A DNA stretch of 55,165 nt from Roseomonas sp. E05 (GTDB lineage: Bacteria; Pseudomonadota; Alphaproteobacteria; Acetobacterales; Acetobacteraceae): the NCBI RefSeq assembly GCF_030063475.1, contig NZ_JASIRT010000033.1, positions 1 through 55,165 on the forward strand. Direction: 5' to 3'. Position 1 is the stretch's first letter, and each line of letters starts with the position of its first letter. Below the pieces are notes generated by a model. That model ran no database searches. It was not told the origin of the DNA and saw nothing but the letters and a program-made list of their open reading frames with translations. The translations under genes were made by a program, and so were the position numbers. Of the stretch, positions 54,715 through 55,165 are shown piece after piece.

Positions 54715-55068
54715 ATGGATGAGGAAGGCGAGCAGCATGATGCGTTGGCGGCCGTGGCGGCGGCGCATCACCGTGGGGTGGGCCGCGTAGAAGGGGGCCG
54801 GATCCTGAACGAACTGGCGTCGGTGACCCGTCACCACCGCAAGCAGCTGATACGGCTGCTGAGGCGCAGCGGGCTGGTGCGGGCGGCCAGGCACGCCCGG
54901 GCGCTGGGGTCTATGATACGGCGGTGCGCGAGGCGTTGGTGGCCGCTTGGGAGGCTTCCGACCGGATCTGTGGCAAACGGCTGCGGCCCTGCTGCCCGGA
55001 CTCTGGCGGAGGCGACGGAACGACACGGGTACCTGTCACTGGCGCCTGTAGCACGTCGATTGGGATGA
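54715..55068 (+). pseudogene. Frameshifted integrase-type transposase remnant
   Basis: The frame from 54715 encodes GRILNELASVTRHHRKQLIRLLRR, like the N-terminal helix-turn-helix of integrase-core transposases that begin RILDEFxAVTGYHRKxAIRLL. Similarity then moves to another frame at about 54906 (VYDTAVREALVAAWEASDR, ICGKRL) and back near 55003 (TLAEATERHGYLSLAP), before a TGA at 55066. At least two or three indels therefore break the gene and no catalytic DDE domain follows in the remaining bases. It is a decayed insertion sequence. Confidence 0.65.
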
Positions 55069-55165
55069 GCGCTGGGCGTCAACTATGATGAGCGCCGCGG
55101 ATGCGGTGGTGAAGGTTGTCCAGATGTCGCGCTGCGACAAGAGGGGACGGTAATTGACGTTGCGC

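Noticed and set aside
50226-55165. CRISPR array or defence genes in the island
   Set aside because: No regularly spaced repeats and no recognisable defence domain in this part of the element; only integration and replication functions are visible.

Overview
The window comes from the chromosome of a very GC-rich alphaproteobacterium, most likely Acetobacteraceae (Roseomonas-like). The signs are a fused trpE(G) gene behind a tryptophan attenuator, F0 ATP synthase genes with both b and b' subunits and no F1 genes beside them, an alphaproteobacterial SMC, and the ffh-rpsP-rimM-trmD-rplS order. Family calls come from reading the translated sequence; no database search was run.

Layout. 1-700: the 3' tip of an IS5-type transposase, then an AT-rich non-coding stretch. 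701-5421: a DsbA-like exported thiol oxidoreductase overlapping smc. 5500-8396: a small exported protein with a molybdopterin-oxidoreductase-like fold, paired with a membrane GGDEF/EAL c-di-GMP enzyme. 8439-11100: atpI-atpB-atpE-atpF'-atpF. 11230-13784: metW without metX, a D-threonine aldolase-like enzyme and Hsp20. 13995-18514 (minus): galU-ugd-phosphomannomutase-GGCT-nucleotidyltransferase, making surface-sugar precursors. 18655-22376 (minus): malic enzyme, then a VWA protein and a membrane J-domain protein. Next come tRNA-Leu(GAG) and lipB.

23511-32405 looks like a sugar-acid catabolism locus: an Ldh-family dehydrogenase with a UxaA-type dehydratase, a FAH-family 2-keto-3-deoxy-acid dehydratase with an alpha/beta hydrolase, an ABC importer (binding protein and two permeases, no ATPase) and an exported hydrolase. 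32539-34592 holds two glycosyltransferases. 34596-39708 holds an Lrp-type regulator divergent from a zeta-class GST, an M20 peptidase, a GAF-EAL phosphodiesterase and small exported proteins. 40367-42687 is trpE(G) with its leader peptide. 43049-46602 is the SRP/ribosome-maturation cluster. 46883-50088 is leuC-leuD-leuB.

From tRNA-Arg(ACG) at 50149 to the end the content is accessory: an excisionase-like protein, a tyrosine integrase facing the tRNA, an unknown protein, a D5/VirE-type helicase and a frameshifted transposase. This is one end of an integrated element; its other end lies outside the window.

The most notable non-coding signals are the complete trp attenuator with three tandem Trp codons, a hairpin covering the ribosome binding site at 5452-5499, a family of two-hairpin GC-rich repeats at convergent gene ends, and a 108-bp CTAG-bounded inverted-repeat element at 39719-39826.
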